A stretch of 64,000 nucleotides of DNA from CAVXTT01 sp963764685. Lineage in GTDB: Bacteria; Bacteroidota; Ignavibacteria; Ignavibacteriales; Ignavibacteriaceae. Each line of letters begins with the position of its first letter. Positions within the stretch are counted from its first letter, which is position 1. Positions 18,932 through 29,204 of the stretch are shown in pieces. The notes below the pieces were generated by a model, which searched no databases, was not told the origin of the DNA, and saw only the letters and a list, made by a program, of their open reading frames with translations. The translations under genes and the position numbers were made by a program. Where the stretch lies: positions 62,001 through 126,000 of the forward strand of contig CAVXTT010000022.1 in the NCBI GenBank assembly GCA_963764685.1. Reading direction: 5' to 3'.

Positions 18932-19147
18932 TTCCTCTTACCATTTATTAGTAAAAAATAAATTAATAGGTACACGTGTACAAGTGTAATGATCTAATCA
19001 ATTATTACTTGTGACTAAACAGAAAGGTATTTTTTTGAGTGTCAAATAGTTTATATATTTTAAGTTAACTTCTTAAGAATTTCATATTGCTTTTATTTTG
19101 TGGATTAATGCTTCAATTCTATTTTGTTCAGAATGAATCAGGGGTAT

Positions 19148-20978
19148 ATGCTGCGTATTAAATTATTTGCCGCTCTTCTTATTTTATTCTACGGCTGCGG
19201 TGAGAAGTCTCCTGTCACCACCGGAAGAAATGAAAAGCTGATGTTCAGTTCCGAGGCCTATTACAATCACCTGCGTACTGCCTTCGTTCCTGATAATTAC
19301 CGCATTTTAAGTGATTCAATACAATACCTTGATACACTGTACTATTATTACCTTGCGAATAATTTTAATCCTGTCTTTATCAAAAGCTTTGAGGAAGAGG
19401 GAGTAATATTTTCACTGCTGGAAACTTTTAAAGCTGCAGACAAGCATGGACTGGATCCTGAATGGTACCACGCATCCCTTATCGAAAAGGAATTCATTAG
19501 TGCTGTTACAGGGGATTCAGTTTACCCGGCAAGATATGAACACCTTGCAAATACCGAAGTACTTGTTGCCGATGCACTTATTAAATATGCCTGGCACCTG
19601 CGGTATGGGGTTGTAAATCCGAAGGAGATCTATTCCGATTCCTACTACCTTCCCTTACCCGACTCAGCTTTAAAAGATCTGTTTGAACCTCTTAAACAAA
19701 GTGATATAATCGGGTATCTCGAAAAAATACAGCCGCATAGTAAAAGGTACACTGATCTACAGGCCGCATTAAAATACTATAAGCAATTTGAGGATTTGGA
19801 ATTTGCTCCCATACAGATTCCTTCGTTAAAGATTGAACCCGGGAACTCAAGCCCCTTCATAATCCCGATCCGCGAAAGATTGATCGCTCTGAAATTTATT
19901 GATACTGCTTCAGTCAAAAGCGATTCCCTTAATATTTATGATTCGCTGCTGGTTGAGCCCGTTAAAGAATTTCAAAGACTGAATGGGCTTTCCGATGACG
20001 GTGTAATAGGAACAGCAACAGTAGAAAAACTAAATACTTCTCCGGATGAATATATCCTGAGGATTAAAATGAATCTGGAGCGCTTCAGGTGGAATGATTA
20101 CTCTGATTCCTCAAGATATATCCTGATCAATATACCTGATTTTCGTTTATACGTTATTGAAGAGGGGAAAGAACAGTTCGATATTAAGGTCTGTTCCGGT
20201 AAAAGACGCTCCGCTAATTTCCGGGCACAGATGGATCAGTACCTGAAGACAAAAAGGTCTTATCAGAAGCCGGAGGATTGGGAAACTCCTAATATGACAG
20301 GAGAAATATCCTATTTAATTCTTAATCCTACCTGGACTGTACCGAACAGTATTATTAAAGAGGAAATTGCCAGGGAAGTAAGGAAAGACTCAACATATCT
20401 TCTCAGGAAAAATTTTAAGGTTTATAAGGATGGGGCAAGTGTAGATCCGGCAGGTATTCCTTCTTCAGAATTCTTAAGAAATAATACTTCTTACCGGGTA
20501 GTGCAGGATGCGGGACCCTGGAATGCACTCGGCAAAATAAAATTTATGTTTAATAATCCGTTTCGGTATTTATCTTCACGATACCCCGAGCAGGGCACCG
20601 TTCTCCAAAGCCAACAGGGCAGTAAGTCATGGATGTGTAAGAGTAGAAAAGCCGCTGCAGCTGGCTGAATATATTTTGAAGAATAATTCTAAATGGAATG
20701 TGGATTACCTGAAGCTGGAGATAGGTCAGCAGGTTGAAGATAAATCTGTGAAAGAAGAATTCTATCGCATTAGAAACAGTCTGAGGGCAAACTCATCTTA
20801 TGGGAAAACAACTGAAGTAAAGCTGAACAATAAGATCCGCTTAATAGTCGATTATTTTACAGCCTGGGTCGATAAAGAGGGGAGAGTTAATTTCAGGGAT
20901 GATGTTTACAGGAGAGATGACCTGCTTGCGGAAAAGCTCTTTCCGGGAACTAAAATAAAAGTACTGGCGCAGAATTAA
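19148..20978 (+). CDS. L,D-transpeptidase, YcbB/LdtD type (frameshift near 20570)
   Basis: Cell-wall cross-linking enzyme forming 3-3 bonds. It has a lipoprotein-like signal (LFAALLILFYGC), a large helical scaffold, a peptidoglycan-binding motif (PVKEFQRLNGLSDDGVIGTATVEKL, about residues 270-294) and a YkuD domain. The first frame stops at 20668 without the catalytic motif. From about 20585 the next frame reads HDTPSRAPFSKANRAVSHGC then VRVEKPLQLAEYIL, putting the catalytic cysteine (TGT at 20634-20636) back in register and continuing to 20978. One extra base, or two missing, between 20563 and 20582 explains it. The corrected protein is about 609 residues, the usual LdtD size. Confidence 0.85.
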
Positions 20979-20980
20979 AG

Positions 20981-22369
20981 CTACTTACCTTCTTTTTCAT
21001 TATGTATATTACCCCGGGATAATGATGCAAATATCCCTGTAAATGATAACACACTGAAAATTATAAATGCCGTTCTTGCACTATCAAGAAAGGTGAACCT
21101 GTTCTCATAACTGATCTTTGCCTTGCCGAGGAAAATAGTAAAGATCACGATTACCAGTCCCATACTAAGCATTTGACCTATCATTCTCATTGAGGCTAAA
21201 GCAGAAGAAGCCACACCATAAAATCTTTTTTCAACAGAGCTCATTACAGCATTAACATTCGGGGAAGAGAAAAGGGCAAACCCTAATCCAAGAAAGGCAA
21301 GGGTGCCTGTAATCAGCGGGTAGCTGAATTCAGGATTGATAAAACAGAGTATAATGAGTCCTAACGTTAGCACCCCCATTCCCATAGAAGAAACTATCCG
21401 GGGCTCATATTTGTCTGACAACCTGCCTGCCAGCGGAGAAAACAATGCCTGAATTACTGGCTGTGTAATTAATATCAGTCCTGCACTCTGCGGAGTCAGA
21501 CCCTTTACCGACTGCAGGAAAAAGCTCAACAGGAACCCGATGGCAAAAGTTGCACTGTAGTTTATAAGTGCTGCAAGATTGGAAAGCGCAAATGCACGGT
21601 TAGTTCCGAATAGGACTACATCGAAAAGGGGCTCTGATCTTTTCTTCTCAATAAAATAAAAGACGACGAGTAAAATAAAACCTGCTGCAACAATAAAATA
21701 TCCTGATATTTGCGGAATGAAAGATATTCCGGTCATTATTACAACGATCGACAAGGAATATATTACCGCACCTGTAAGATCGAACTTTTCATTCAGGTTA
21801 TCCTCCCATTCGTGCCTTAGAAATGCGAATGCCATAACGGCAACCATTATTCCGAATATTGAATTGATCAGGAATATCCAGCGCCACCCGAGATGCTGCG
21901 TAATTATCCCACCAAGGAATGGCCCTGAAGATAATCCGGAATATACAGCCGCAACTGTAATCCCAAGGACTCTTCCTCTTTCCTTTAAAGGATAAACTGA
22001 AACGAGCATAGCTGTGGAGCAGCTGAATATGAATGCTCCTCCTATACCCTGAATGATTCTTCCGCTGAAAAGAATAACATCACCCGGGGCAGTACCGCAC
22101 AAAAATGATCCAATGGTAAAAAGAACTATCCCTGCCTTGAAGAAAAATGTTCTTCCCCTGATATCAGAAAGTCTTCCTGCAGGCAGAAGCAGGGCAGCGG
22201 TTGTTAAAAGATAGATCGTTGATATCCAGCTTAGAAATATCGCCGAGGCTGCGAAATCTTTTCCCATTATGGGTAATGCAATATTGAGTGATGAACCCAT
22301 AAATGCGGTCATAAATGCAGTTACCGTGCTGATTATAAGGACGATCTTAGGAGAAGGGGGAGTATTCAT
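20981..22369 (-). CDS. MFS transporter, DHA2/EmrB-like
   Basis: A 462-residue major facilitator with about 14 membrane segments. It has the DHA2 opening TVTAFMTAFMGSSLNIALPIM, the motif A-like LSDIRGRTFFF, and motif C-like GPFLGGIITQHLGWRWIFLIN. These are proton-antiport drug exporters. Substrate unknown. It is the last gene of a minus-strand run that may be co-transcribed with the PIG-L deacetylase gene 23 bp upstream. Confidence 0.88.
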   Translation of the reverse strand: MNTPPSPKIVLIISTVTAFMTAFMGSSLNIALPIMGKDFAASAIFLSWISTIYLLTTAALLLPAGRLSDIRGRTFFFKAGIVLFTIGSFLCGTAPGDVILFSGRIIQGIGGAFIFSCSTAMLVSVYPLKERGRVLGITVAAVYSGLSSGPFLGGIITQHLGWRWIFLINSIFGIMVAVMAFAFLRHEWEDNLNEKFDLTGAVIYSLSIVVIMTGISFIPQISGYFIVAAGFILLVVFYFIEKKRSEPLFDVVLFGTNRAFALSNLAALINYSATFAIGFLLSFFLQSVKGLTPQSAGLILITQPVIQALFSPLAGRLSDKYEPRIVSSMGMGVLTLGLIILCFINPEFSYPLITGTLAFLGLGFALFSSPNVNAVMSSVEKRFYGVASSALASMRMIGQMLSMGLVIVIFTIFLGKAKISYENRFTFLDSARTAFIIFSVLSFTGIFASLSRGNIHNEKEGK

Positions 22370-22392
22370 TAATTATATAAAATAACAGAGCT

Positions 22393-23102
22393 TCATTCCG
22401 GTAAATGATCAAAGAGATCATTAAGGGGAGGGTTGAAACTCTCCCGGTAAATTTCAAAATATATATTTTCTGTTAAAAACTCTTTTATAGAAGATCTCAC
22501 TATTGTTTCCTGGTATGTAACATAGCAGTCAAGAGCCGTCAGCGCTTTACTGATGTCTTCTTTGTTAGCAGTTATTATACAGTCTATTTCCCCAGGAGTA
22601 GAAAAACCAGCTTTTATCCATTCCACCTTCTTTGCAGAATCTTCATCCAGGGTAAACATAGCGAGTCTTTTCAAATAACTCTTTTGTTCTCTTAATCTGA
22701 CAAATACATTTTTTACAACAGCGTGTGTAACAAGTGATCGTGAAACCCGCTGACTCCATGTACCGGATAGGTAACAACAACCGCCGGCTTGATCTTCTCT
22801 ATATGTTCACAAATAACCTTATCAATATCACGGGGATCCATTTCTTTCAGACCGCTGTCGGGTAGATCCAGTACTGTCATTCCTGAAAGCCCCAGTACTT
22901 TTTCCACACACAGCATTTCTTTATATCTTACCTCACCCATCTCCTCAACAGAGTAATTAAACCTGAATCTCTGCTTAGTGGCTCCTCCTTTAGTCAGGGT
23001 AAGAAGATATACCTCGTGTCCTTCACGAAGCTGTTTGCATATGGCGTGAGCAGGACCAAATGACTCATCATCGGGGTGGGGGAAAATATATAGTATCTTC
23101 AA
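22393..23102 (-). CDS. PIG-L/LmbE family N-acetylglucosamine deacetylase-like (one frameshift near 22733)
   Basis: Zinc-dependent deacetylase family. The N-terminal FPHPDDESFGPA (metal ligands H, D, D) and YPVHGVSGFHDH are both present. As read, the frame stops at 22713. Adding one base near 22732-22735 gives HLVTHAVVKNVFVRLREQKS and joins the second half (KRLAMFTLDEDSAKKVEWIK...). The likely start is a TTG at 23102 (LKILYIFPHPDDE), because GGAGG lies 5 bp upstream; the ATG at 23138 would overlap the previous gene. Repaired length is about 236 residues. The substrate could be a sugar conjugate or thiol glycoside and is not known. Confidence 0.85.
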
Positions 23103-23118
23103 GCTGCCTCCGGTCTGA

Positions 23119-24420
23119 TTAAACTTTTTTGGGAGCAAGGAACTTATTGTACAGAATAAGTCCGATTATAGTTACAACTCCTATAAGACTGAACACAAAC
23201 CACAAGGCTCCCGGATTTTTAAGAGTGTCAACAAAGTAAACATAAAGGTTTGCTCCGAGAACACCTCCGATACCGCTTCCGAGCACTCCATAGAGAAATG
23301 CATAACCAAGATATAATGCTTTCTTATCCTCGGGAGCAATGAGTCCGACATAGCTGATAAATTTTGGATGTGCTGTCATCTCCCCGATCGAGAATATTAT
23401 TATACCTGCCATAAATACCCAGGCATATGTAGAAATAGCAAGAATGCCCATCCCGAGAGTACCCAGGGCAATTCCTGTGATCATTGTAGGCAGCGCAGGT
23501 TTATTCTTAACAATATTGGAGACAAGTATCTGGAGCAGGATAATTGTGCCCGCATTTATAACTGTAACGTGTTCAGCATCGAATTTCCAATTCGGGTTAG
23601 AAATAAATATTGCCAGTATTGAATTAACAAAGTTGTTAACAGGGGTCATATCCATATACTCGGTTAAATACCAGAGTACCGTGTCGAACATCTGGAAATA
23701 GAGGATCCAGAATCCTGAGTAGATAACAATCATTATAATGAACCTGAAATCCTTAAGTACCAGGACTGCACCTTTCAGAACTTCGGGAATTGTCTTTGTG
23801 CTCTTAGGTTTATCAGGTTCCTTGTAAGCAAACAGGTTCAGCAGAAGCAGCCATCCGGTACCCAGCGCGGCCATAATAAATATGTATGACCAGCTGATAT
23901 CTTTCAGGATCGGGACAAGTATTAACGGGAATATGAAAGCACCAAGATTTATTGACCAGTAGAATATGCCGAATCCCAGTGTTGAGTTTTTTTCAGTAGT
24001 AGACCTTGCAATCGTACCTGATATTATGGGCTTGAAGAATCCTGCCCCGGTAACCATAAAGAGAAGACTCAGGAATACCAGTGTATAAGAAGTAAAAAGA
24101 CTCGTAAAAAAATAACCCAGGCTCATAACAGTAAACGCAAAGAAAAGAGTTAGCCTGTAGCCGAACCTGTCAGCCAGTGCACCGGATAATATGGGTAAAA
24201 GATAAAGCAGCGGGGTTATAACACTTTTTATAACACCAACGCTCTCTTTGGTGAATCCCAGTCCCCCCTCTGTTGTACTTAATACAAGATAAACAGAGAG
24301 TACAGACATTACGCCGTAATATGAGCCCCTCTCGAAGAACTCCATTAATATTACTACCCAGTAATTTTTAGGGAAGGACCTTATCCCGGATTCCCTTGAC
24401 TCGGCTGATTTCTCACTCAT
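23119..24420 (-). CDS. MFS transporter, POT/peptide-transporter-like
   Basis: A 433-residue membrane protein with about 12-14 segments. The first helix carries MEFFERGSYYGVMSVLSVYL, close to the ExxERFxYYG signature of proton-coupled oligopeptide transporters. ALADRFGYRLTLFFAF is MFS motif A. It probably imports peptides or related compounds. Its stop is 16 bp before the TTG start of the PIG-L gene, so they are probably one transcript. Family placement is likely; substrate is inferred. Confidence 0.8.
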   Translation of the reverse strand: MSEKSAESRESGIRSFPKNYWVVILMEFFERGSYYGVMSVLSVYLVLSTTEGGLGFTKESVGVIKSVITPLLYLLPILSGALADRFGYRLTLFFAFTVMSLGYFFTSLFTSYTLVFLSLLFMVTGAGFFKPIISGTIARSTTEKNSTLGFGIFYWSINLGAFIFPLILVPILKDISWSYIFIMAALGTGWLLLLNLFAYKEPDKPKSTKTIPEVLKGAVLVLKDFRFIIMIVIYSGFWILYFQMFDTVLWYLTEYMDMTPVNNFVNSILAIFISNPNWKFDAEHVTVINAGTIILLQILVSNIVKNKPALPTMITGIALGTLGMGILAISTYAWVFMAGIIIFSIGEMTAHPKFISYVGLIAPEDKKALYLGYAFLYGVLGSGIGGVLGANLYVYFVDTLKNPGALWFVFSLIGVVTIIGLILYNKFLAPKKV

Positions 24421-24444
24421 ATTACTCCTTAATTAAATAAATGG

Positions 24445-24894
24445 TTATGCAGGAAGCTTCCCGAATACTTTATTCACGAATCTGTGGAATTTATGAAACC
24501 CCGCAGGAGAGGCAAACATCAGGATACATTCTTTATGTATTACATTAACATTATTTCTTTCGCAGAATTCTATCGCTTCTTCTGATTCCGCTCCGCTTTG
24601 GAACCACAGTTTTGATATTCCCGAGTTGTATACATCGCGGGCAAGACTTAATGAAGCGTTTTTACTTGCGGCACTTACCACAGCCCCCGGTTTTTCGGGT
24701 AAAGAGCTGATCGAAGGATAACATTTATCCCCTTCCATTTCATTCATATTAGGATTTAAGGCATAGACCCTGTAACCCTTTAACTTGAGCTGTTTATAGA
24801 TCTCATTCCCAATTTTCTGTTTAGTTCTTGAGACACCTGCAACCGCAACCACTTTTTCATTCAGGAACTCCTGAATACTTCGTTGAGAAACCAT
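24445..24894 (-). CDS. CoA-binding protein (YccU-like)
   Basis: A 149-residue Rossmann-fold protein of the CoA_binding_2 family: VAVAGVSRTKQKIGNEIYKQLKLKGYRVYALNP, PGAVVSAASK and WFQSGAESEEAIEFCERNNVNVI. Family members bind coenzyme A; the cellular role is unclear. It lies 24 bp from the POT-like gene and 20 bp from the tag gene, all on the minus strand, so co-transcription is likely. Confidence 0.9.
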   Translation of the reverse strand: MVSQRSIQEFLNEKVVAVAGVSRTKQKIGNEIYKQLKLKGYRVYALNPNMNEMEGDKCYPSISSLPEKPGAVVSAASKNASLSLARDVYNSGISKLWFQSGAESEEAIEFCERNNVNVIHKECILMFASPAGFHKFHRFVNKVFGKLPA

Positions 24895-24914
24895 TTTGTA
24901 CTCCTTAATAATTA

Positions 24915-25499
24915 TTAAACATCATTATACCTGAAGCAGCCGGTAAGGTGATCATTTACCATCCCGGTTGCCTGCATATGTGCATATATTATTGTCGAGC
25001 CGACAAACTTAAATCCTCTTTTCTGCAGGTCCTTGCTGATGATATCGGAAAGGTCTGTCCTGGCGGGAATTTCTTTTATGCTTACAAAGTTATTCCTGAC
25101 AGGTACACCGTTAACAAAGCTCCAGATATATTTATTGAACGAGCCGAATTCCTTTCTGACCTCAAGGAATGCCTTTGCATTTGTTACCGCGGCTTCAACT
25201 TTCAGCTTGTTTCTTATTATTCCTTCATCTTTAAGCAGGGAGTTAATTTTTCTTTGATTATATCCGGCAACCATATTAAAATCAAAATTATCGAATGCCT
25301 TTCTGAAGTTCTGCCGTTTATTCAAAATAGTGAACCAGCTTAGTCCTGCCTGGAATCCTTCCAGCACGAGGAACTCGAACAGCTTTTTATCATTATGAAC
25401 AGGTACACCCCACTCCTTATCGTGGTACTTTATATATAAAGGATTTCCAAGGGACCAGCCGCAGCGGGGGAGTGACAGATCGGGTTGTTTTTTGCTCAT
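24915..25499 (-). CDS. tag: DNA-3-methyladenine glycosylase I
   Basis: A 194-residue base-excision repair enzyme that removes 3-methyladenine. The family pattern is complete: RCGWSLGNPLYIKYHDKEWG, EFLVLEGFQAGLSWFTILNKR, SFVNGVP and KRGFKFVGSTIIYAHMQATG, with MVNDHLTGCFR at the C-terminus. The zinc ligands are expected from the N-terminal cysteine (about residue 13), the N-terminal histidine and the C-terminal His/Cys pair in NDHLTGC. Length is normal. Confidence 0.95.
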   Translation of the reverse strand: MSKKQPDLSLPRCGWSLGNPLYIKYHDKEWGVPVHNDKKLFEFLVLEGFQAGLSWFTILNKRQNFRKAFDNFDFNMVAGYNQRKINSLLKDEGIIRNKLKVEAAVTNAKAFLEVRKEFGSFNKYIWSFVNGVPVRNNFVSIKEIPARTDLSDIISKDLQKRGFKFVGSTIIYAHMQATGMVNDHLTGCFRYNDV

Positions 25500-25607
25500 A
25501 ATCTTATGTAATTTTAATGCATAAAAATAATCGTGTTGAGTGAGAATTCTAAATATAAAATGAATATCCCCTTGTCAATCAAAATACGATATGATTTTTA
25601 AATATAA

Positions 25608-26012
25608 ATGAAAACCCTGCTATTATACTTATTTATTTTTATCTGCACTTCAGTTTTATTTCCCCAGGAAAAACAGGATTCTATTAAAGTCCCGGAGGTA
25701 AATCATTATTTTCAGCTCCGGGAACAGCTGAATGAAATTGATTTTTTAATGGAGCTTAAATCAATTGAAAGAGAAGCCATTTTTCAGGAACAGAACGGCT
25801 CAATATGGTTATGGACATATCAATCACTGAAGCAAAATAACAGCGGCAGCTCTGAAAGTCCAATGCCGGAACATATTTCCCTCCCGCTTTACAGGCAATA
25901 TCTTAAAGACTCTAAATTTAATCCTATAAAAGCAATTCTTGGTGCAGCAGAGGCAGGAGCAGTTGGTTATCTTGCTTATAAATCAATCAGTAAATATGGA
26001 TTATTTCCATAA
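25608..26012 (+). CDS. Small exported protein of unknown function
   Basis: A 134-residue protein with a signal peptide (MKTLLLYLFIFICTSVLFPQ). The mature part is charged (YFQLREQLNEIDFLMELKSIEREAIFQEQNG), then PLYRQYLKDSKFNPIKAILGAAEAGAVGYLAYKSI, where a hydrophobic stretch could contact the membrane. No family recognised. It precedes a 55-residue membrane protein gene by 24 bp. Confidence 0.6.
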   Translation: MKTLLLYLFIFICTSVLFPQEKQDSIKVPEVNHYFQLREQLNEIDFLMELKSIEREAIFQEQNGSIWLWTYQSLKQNNSGSSESPMPEHISLPLYRQYLKDSKFNPIKAILGAAEAGAVGYLAYKSISKYGLFP

Positions 26013-26036
26013 GCTATTCATTTAAAGGGAAAAGAG

Positions 26037-26204
26037 ATGGATAAAACTACAGTTAAAGTTCAAAACGCAGATCTGATAGGACCGCTCTGGTTCATCGGGT
26101 GGCTATATACAATCGGGTTTCTGCAGCTTACATTCTGGAAAGGCGTTCTTGCATTGCTGCTCTGGCCATATTATTTAGGCGATTTTATCAGGACGCTGAT
26201 CTAA
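26037..26204 (+). CDS. Small membrane protein (55 residues)
   Basis: ATG at 26037 preceded by AAAGGGAAAAG. It encodes 55 residues: a short polar N-terminus (MDKTTVKVQNADLIG), then two hydrophobic stretches (LWFIGWLYTIGFLQL and GVLALLLWPYYLG). It ends at the TAA at 26202-26204, 5 bp from the convergent exonuclease stop. It resembles small inner-membrane proteins with an unknown role. Confidence 0.55.
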   Translation: MDKTTVKVQNADLIGPLWFIGWLYTIGFLQLTFWKGVLALLLWPYYLGDFIRTLI

Positions 26205-26209
26205 CCCGG

Positions 26210-27609
26210 TCATTTGATCTCGTACATCTCCCCCTTCCGGGGATAATTTACTTCAGGATATTTCAGCTTCCTTATCTTTTCCTGAAGAACTATTGCTTCT
26301 TCCTCTTCGCCGTGTACAAGGAAAATGCGCTTTAATTTCTCCGGTGAACAGTAGCTTAAATAATCAAGCAATCCCTGCTGATCGGCGTGAGCACTGAAGT
26401 AATCCATTTTTTTAACAGAGGCTTTTACCTTATATGGTGAACCTAAAATATTTACTTCCTCGGCACCATCCATAATTTTTCTGGCAAGTGTTTCTTTTGC
26501 TGCATAACCGGCAAACAGTATAAGATTGTTGGGCTTCTCAATATTATTTATTAAGTGGTGAAGGATTCTGCCTCCCTCCGCCATTCCCGATGCAGATATT
26601 ATCATACAGGGAGTGGTGAGATAATTCAGTTCTTTCGATTTTGCGGCATCCCTTATATAAGTGAGCCTGCTGAATCCGAAAGGATCCTCGTTGTTGTCTA
26701 AAAAGATCCTGTAAGTCTCCCTGTCAAAACATTCCGGATGCAGTCTGTAGATCTCTGTGGTATTAACGGCAAGCGGGCTGTCGACATAAATAGGGAACAA
26801 TGGGATGCGACCCTGGTTAAAAAGTTTATGAAGGATATAAACCAGGAGCTGAGTCCTCCCCACTGCAAATGCCGGGACAATTATTTTCCCCCGCGCTGTA
26901 CTGTTTCATTTAATACAGCAGAAAGTTCTTCTTCGATTTCGCCTCCTACCGGGTGGAGTCTGTTCCCATAAGTACTTTCCATAATTAATAATTCAAGCTC
27001 CCTGAGAAGATTGGGGTCTCTCAGGATAGGCATATCTTTTCTTCCGATATCCCCGCTGTAACCTAACCTTGTATATTTCCCATTTTCCCTGATCTCGAAA
27101 AGTATACCAGCAGAGCCTAAAATATGTCCCGCATCCTGGAAGGTTACTTTTACGCCCGGAACAATTTCTATTGCTTTATCATATTGCACACCGATAAAAT
27201 GTTTCACCGCTGTTTCAACATCATCAATTGTATAAAGCGGTTCAAATAAATTCTTTTTCTGGGAAGCCCTTTTCCTGTTTACGGTTTTAAGATCTTTCTC
27301 CTGTAGGTAAGCGGAGTCCCTAAGCATTACCTGGCACAGATCCACTGATGCAGATGTTGCATATATAGGACCTCTGAAGCCGCTTTTATAAAGATGGGGA
27401 ATATTACCCGCGTGGTCTATATGGGAATGGGATAAAATTACAGCATCCAGTTCAGCAGGATTAAAAGGGAAATTCCTGTTCACTTCAAAAGCTTCTTTTC
27501 GTCTTCCCTGGTATAAACCGCAGTCCAGTAAAATCTTTTTCCCGTTCACTGTAAGCAAATGCTGAGACCCGGTTACAGTTTGAGCAGCACCAAAAAAGTT
27601 AAGTTTCAA
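26210..27609 (-). CDS. MBL-fold beta-CASP exonuclease (YSH1/CPSF-like), one frameshift near 26884
   Basis: A metallo-beta-lactamase RNA-processing nuclease. The N-terminal half has LDCGLYQGRR, the metal site SHSHIDHAGN (about residues 60-69), DAGHILGSAG and ESTYGNRLH. The second half, beta-CASP plus C-terminal histidine, has FAVGRTQLLVY, IISASGMAEGGRILHHL, DYFSAHADQQGLLDYL and FLVHGEEEE. As read, a stop at 26881 splits the gene. One A missing from the run at 26884-26887 (minus-strand A tract) restores GGKIIVPAFAVGRTQ. Corrected length is 466 residues, typical. Confidence 0.9.
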
Positions 27610-27649
27610 TTGATCACCTTAAATAATCAGTATAGTAAATTTAATATTT

Positions 27650-28543
27650 CTATTGGAATAATGCGGGAGGTTTTTTGAGGTTTACCATTATAACTCCTGC
27701 CGTAATTACTACACCGCTGAACAGGATCAGCAGTGTAATATTTTCCTGAAGTATTATCCACGCCGTCAAAACAGTAACGAATGGTTCGAGATAAAGAAAT
27801 GCACCTGTTTTTGCAGCATCAATATCGCGCAATGATTGTGACCAGAACACATATGCAAGTCCCGAACAGAATAGACCAAGATATAGTATTGCTGTCCATA
27901 CCCCTGCCGAAAGATTAATAACTGTATTGAAAAAATCATTGCTGAGGGTTACAGGGGATATTATGATCCCCATTACTATGAATAAATAAAGGACAGTAAG
28001 CAGCGGAGAATATGAAAGAGAAATTTTTTTATTTACCATCGAGTAAATACCCCACGTAAATGAGCTGGATAGTACCATGAGGTCCCCTTTGCTAGAAATA
28101 AAATTTATGCTGAGCAGGTTTCCGTTGGAAATTAAAAGAAGCAGACCTGCAAATGCAATAAATATTCCTGCAAGATTGAATAGACTGAGTTTCTCCTTAA
28201 AGAAGAGATATCCCATAACTGCCATAAAAACGGGAGCGGTGCCTACAAGCCATCCGGTATTGGTAGCCGAGGTGTATTGAAGTCCTGTAACCTGTATCCA
28301 TAAATGAAAAACAGCTATAAGTGCAAGAATGAGAATACCAATGAAATTTTTCCCGGTGAGTGCAATAGATCTTCTTAATGCGATAGAGATCAGCAGTAAT
28401 AAAGAAGACCCGATTACAAGCCGGAGAAAAATTATCTGAAGCGGAAGGAGTTCTTCAAGAGCAATTTTAGTTGCAACAAACGATATACCCCAGAATACCA
28501 CAGCCGCCAGCGGCTTCCAGTATTTCAGGAGATATGTTTTCAA
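27650..28543 (-). CDS. EamA/DMT family transporter
   Basis: A 297-residue protein with ten predicted membrane segments in two EamA repeats: WGISFVATKIALEELLPLQI starts the first repeat and TWGIYSMVNKKISLSYSPLL the second. YLEPFVTVLTAWIILQE is the conserved late motif. These carriers export metabolites. The start codon overlaps the stop of the dCMP deaminase gene by 4 bp (ATGA), so the two are translationally coupled. Confidence 0.88.
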   Translation of the reverse strand: MKTYLLKYWKPLAAVVFWGISFVATKIALEELLPLQIIFLRLVIGSSLLLLISIALRRSIALTGKNFIGILILALIAVFHLWIQVTGLQYTSATNTGWLVGTAPVFMAVMGYLFFKEKLSLFNLAGIFIAFAGLLLLISNGNLLSINFISSKGDLMVLSSSFTWGIYSMVNKKISLSYSPLLTVLYLFIVMGIIISPVTLSNDFFNTVINLSAGVWTAILYLGLFCSGLAYVFWSQSLRDIDAAKTGAFLYLEPFVTVLTAWIILQENITLLILFSGVVITAGVIMVNLKKPPALFQ

Positions 28544-29043
28544 TTAGATTTTTCTGTCTTCCGTGCCGATGAATAGTTAAGAAGGTCGTAATTTATCAGG
28601 ACAGGCGGCATATCGAGTTTTACAATCTGAACACCCGACTGTGTATAGAATTGTGTGGCAAGTGTGTCGTGAAAATCAGAAAAGACTACAACTTTTTTAA
28701 TGCCTGCTGCGGTTAATGCTTTTGCACAGGTAGTGCAGGACATATTGGTTATGTATGCTGTTGCACCGTTAGTGTTTACTCCGTGTATGGCAGCCTGCAC
28801 AAGGGCATTCATTTCTGCGTGATTTGTTCGCACACAGTGGTTATCCACCACAAGGCATCCTACATCTTCGCAGTGCGGGTGTCCCGGCAGCGAACCATTA
28901 TATCCCGTTGCCAGAACAAATCTGTCTTTAACAAGCACACAGCCGCAGTGCATACGGGGACAGGTAGAGCGTTCGGAAGCAAGCATTGCAAGTTTTAAAA
29001 AGTATTCATCCCAGGAGGGTCTTTTGCTGTTATTATTATTCAT
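28540..29043 (-). CDS. dCMP/deoxycytidylate deaminase (ComEB-like)
   Basis: A 167-residue zinc deaminase that makes dUMP from dCMP. Motifs: NHAEMNALVQAA with the catalytic His-Ala-Glu, and MSCTTCAKAL with the two zinc cysteines (CxxC). The extra PRMHCGCVLV and HCEDVGC cysteines are typical of the dCMP deaminase branch. Length and order are normal. It is the first gene of a two-gene unit with the EamA transporter. Confidence 0.93.
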   Translation of the reverse strand: MNNNNSKRPSWDEYFLKLAMLASERSTCPRMHCGCVLVKDRFVLATGYNGSLPGHPHCEDVGCLVVDNHCVRTNHAEMNALVQAAIHGVNTNGATAYITNMSCTTCAKALTAAGIKKVVVFSDFHDTLATQFYTQSGVQIVKLDMPPVLINYDLLNYSSARKTEKSN

Positions 29044-29204
29044 AAAGTAATCTGGTTATAAATTGAAGATATTAAAGGGAGATTTATTTAACGCAATTTA
29101 AAAGTAAATTCTTAAATTAAAAAGAAGATTGTCTACCTCTTGAAATAATAACTTGATCTTTCAATCCCGTTAATATATTCGTGATTGTATCCGTCACTGT
29201 CTGT

